Assembly: GCA_036785705.1 (NCBI GenBank)
Contig: JAWUZG010000036.1
Location: 11,031,501-11,095,500, forward strand
Direction of reading: 5' to 3'
Origin: Acanthornis magna
Lineage: Eukaryota; Chordata; Aves; Passeriformes; Acanthizidae
Length of the DNA: 64,000 nt
The notes under the pieces were generated by a model. It made no database searches. It had not been told where the DNA came from and saw nothing but the letters and a program-made list of their open reading frames with translations. Shown piece after piece: positions 61,401 through 64,000 of this stretch. Made by a program: the position numbers and the translations under genes. The first letter of the stretch is position 1; every line of letters starts with the position of its first letter.

Positions 61401-64000
61401 TAGGGAGAAACTAGAAAGCATCCCTTCCTCTGCTAGGTCATTTTCTTAACCCCAAAATGTTGTACACAAAAAAAAAAAAAAAAAAAGAAATGCCATTGCC
61501 AAAAAAAAAAAAATCTAACATTGCACCAGTGGAAAAAAAATGCCATAGGCTGTGAACCACTGGTATGTGATTTAATAGTCTGCCATTGTTCTTAATCCTG
61601 TTATTGTTTTCTTTGCTATTTGTTTCCACAGCAAAATTCCAGCAGTGGCAGAGAATGAATAGCAGTGAGACAGCTTGGAGTCTATCTGAAACTGTCTGGT
61701 GGTTCTTTCTGTCCTGGATTTTCGCTAGAATAAGATTTAATCCTTCAGCCTTTACTTTGCTGATATCCTCAGTGAATGCTCTGGGAATAGCAATGAGAGT
61801 AGGGAGCTGACAAACTGGACAGATAACCACAAATTATTCAACATCCAGTTGCCTTTAGCTACTATTACTCAGTATAGTTTGCTGAATGACAGCTTGCTTG
61901 TACGCTAATAATCAAATTTCCTTGTGTTTAGAACATTTTGTCTTTCATTCTACTTCAACCTTCTTTATCCATCCATCCATCAGTCATTTTCTATGTAAAA
62001 GTGAGTATGTTTTGAATTGATAACAAAATGTCAACAATGCTAAGTCCTTTGGCTGCATGTCAAAGCCCCCTCTGTGGTTTGTGGTTTTGCTTATGATTAA
62101 CTCTACTGAATTATTTTCCTGTGGCTTTGTTCATCACTAGCACAAAGAAGCCCCACCTCACTTTATAAACCACAGAGTCCATACTCTGCTATCTGTAAGT
62201 AGCTTTAACTGGCCCCAAAGAAAGCTACAACCTATATGGAATAGCTAACACACTTATGCTCAGTAAATAGATTAATTACTTTTTAAAACCTCTCTCCAAG
62301 AATAAATAATCACATTTTAGTGCACTTTTACTAATAGTTAATTACTAATCTTTGACTATAGAACTACCCCATTAGCCTGCACAGACTTAATTTACCTCCT
62401 TGGTACAGCAAAGATTAATATGGAAGAAAGAGCTTCTACTGTGAAAATAAAATGGTTTTTATAATATGTCAGTTAAATCTGCCTTTATAAATATTATTGT
62501 TCTCTCATGATCTCACTACAAACATTTTATTTCTTGCAGAGCATGCTATGTAAACATAAACCTTAGCAAAAAAAAGTTTAATTAAGGATCTTCTGACCTT
62601 CAGTAGGACAACATACAAGCAACAGATTTGCACAGCAGTTCTGATGTGTGTTATAAAAATAGCTGTATTGACAAATATGTGTTGGGAGGAAAATACTGTT
62701 GTAATGGAAAGAAAATGCTACCTTACCTACTAACCAGGTATCTGGTCATGTTAAATACATGAGATTTTTGTTTAGATGGTATGGCAAAGACTGAGTGAGA
62801 TTCTGCCAATATTTTATATGATACAAAGGCTTTTTTAAGAAAAACAAGTCTCCGGTTTTTTTTCCTACGTATATGGCATGGGGTCTTTGCAAATAGGCAA
62901 GTGTACAAAGCAGGCCAGAAAACATTTTTAGATTTTTCAAATTCTCACATGTATAAGCAGAAGCTCAGATGAGAGATAGGAGAAAAAAAGTTTTAAATTG
63001 CAGGCCTAACTCTTCTTTAAAGCATTCACTCCTGTATGTAGAAAACATATGTGTATTGTAAAATCAAGGTTCACAGTAAATTAATCTGTAATCTTAAAAA
63101 AAGGCTGGCCAAGTTCTTTCTTCTGAGATGAATGCAGACTAGGAAAGAAAATGTAATTTCAGAACTAGTATGGATCATAGTGTTAAGATTAAGGATGTAA
63201 ATTCTGCACTGATACACACTAAGTGCAAGTCCAGTAAAGATAAAGGATTATATAGTTTATATATCAGAATTTGTTCCTCAGATTTAACTGAAAACTATCT
63301 ACAGAAAGGGATTTCTAGAAGCAGATTTTACCACATCTGCAGCCTTCCTGGCATTGCCAAAGACAGGAAATTAGGACAATATGAGTCTATTGTTCTAATT
63401 CCAACACTGAAGGAAATAACAGTTCTGACATAGAAGCCAGATTCTGGTTGGCTTTCACCATGTGGAGAGGCAAGGTGAGACAGTATTTTTGCCAATGAAT
63501 TATTCACTTTCCTTCTAAGACTGGAGTTTCGCATTACCCACTAAGCCACCATGTGAAGACAATAGCATTGAGACACCATCAATTCCCTGGCAGGGTCTAA
63601 ACTTGAGATTTCGGGGCAATCCTTCCACTCTCATTACTTACCCAGTCAGTCTCCAGCTGCTCCTTGTCAGTTAAAGACGCTTGACACAGTAGTTAATTTC
63701 CAGGGTACATTAATATTGAAGAGCACATTTATGTCATTTCAGAAAGGAATTCTTCACTAACCACAGCAAACTCTCCCCGTAAATCCTTCACAAATCACAG
63801 CAGTTTCTCTTTAAAGACTTTCTGGATGAAGTACTTCTACCTTAGAATAAGCAGCCTTCCAGGCCAACATGTTGACACTCAGTCTCAATGAGTTCCAGGT
63901 TGCATTCATTTAGTAAGTTCAATTATTTTCTCGTAAGCAATTATTTTGGCAAATATATCCAGAGGATCAGTACACCACGTATCTTCAATATGCTTCGATA
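58490..64000. other. Intergenic sequence, no gene recognised
   Basis: No exon with two good splice sites was found. It contains A runs near 61469-61513 and a short ATCC tract at about 61968-61981. At 60300-60660 both strands are open for about 100 codons, with no recognisable domain. Confidence 0.4.

Noticed and set aside
1..64000. CRISPR arrays, operons, phage or viral genes
   Set aside because: No spaced direct repeats, no compact gene arrays and no viral protein motifs; the only polymerase-like frame is the CR1 reverse transcriptase.

Overview
The window looks like a piece of a bird genome, probably a songbird. It is AT-rich and has no prokaryotic gene layout. It carries about ten CR1 LINE fragments, most of them 5'-truncated and ending in the usual avian CR1 3' text. 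Near 58.4 kb there is a tRNA-Ile-derived SINE with a CR1-like tail, of the kind known from passerines. No virus-like gene, CRISPR array or bacterial operon was seen.

The main content is one large spliced gene on the minus strand, from a CpG-island promoter at about 46.3-47.15 kb to a stop codon at 8752. I rebuilt it from splice signals and reading-frame phase, because no exon exceeds about 300 nt. The coding start is probably the 12-nt exon at 46741-46752 (MDYL). Phase-compatible exons follow at 41.2, 39.9, 39.4, 38.8 and 35.9 kb. A patchier middle (35.2 to 17.8 kb) probably hides missing exons. From 15.7 to 8.75 kb eleven consecutive exons join without a phase conflict. The protein is probably near or above 1,000 residues. 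Its last third looks helical and repeat-like (HEAT/ARM style). I do not recognise the family and give no symbol.

Left of that gene, a GC-rich island at 5.85-6.47 kb contains a compound minisatellite of two interleaved units (18 and 16 bp). It may promote a second, short minus-strand gene: candidate exons at 5260-5375 and 3802-3956, with a poly(A) signal near 3.03 kb. Two more open, well-spliced minus-strand segments lie at 2.16-2.89 kb, gene unknown.

Right of 47.6 kb I see mostly intergenic DNA: a CR1 copy abutting the promoter island, the SINE, an isolated plus-strand exon-like segment at 54.8-55.0 kb and A-rich tracts. Exon calls rest on sequence reading alone and need transcript or homology support.
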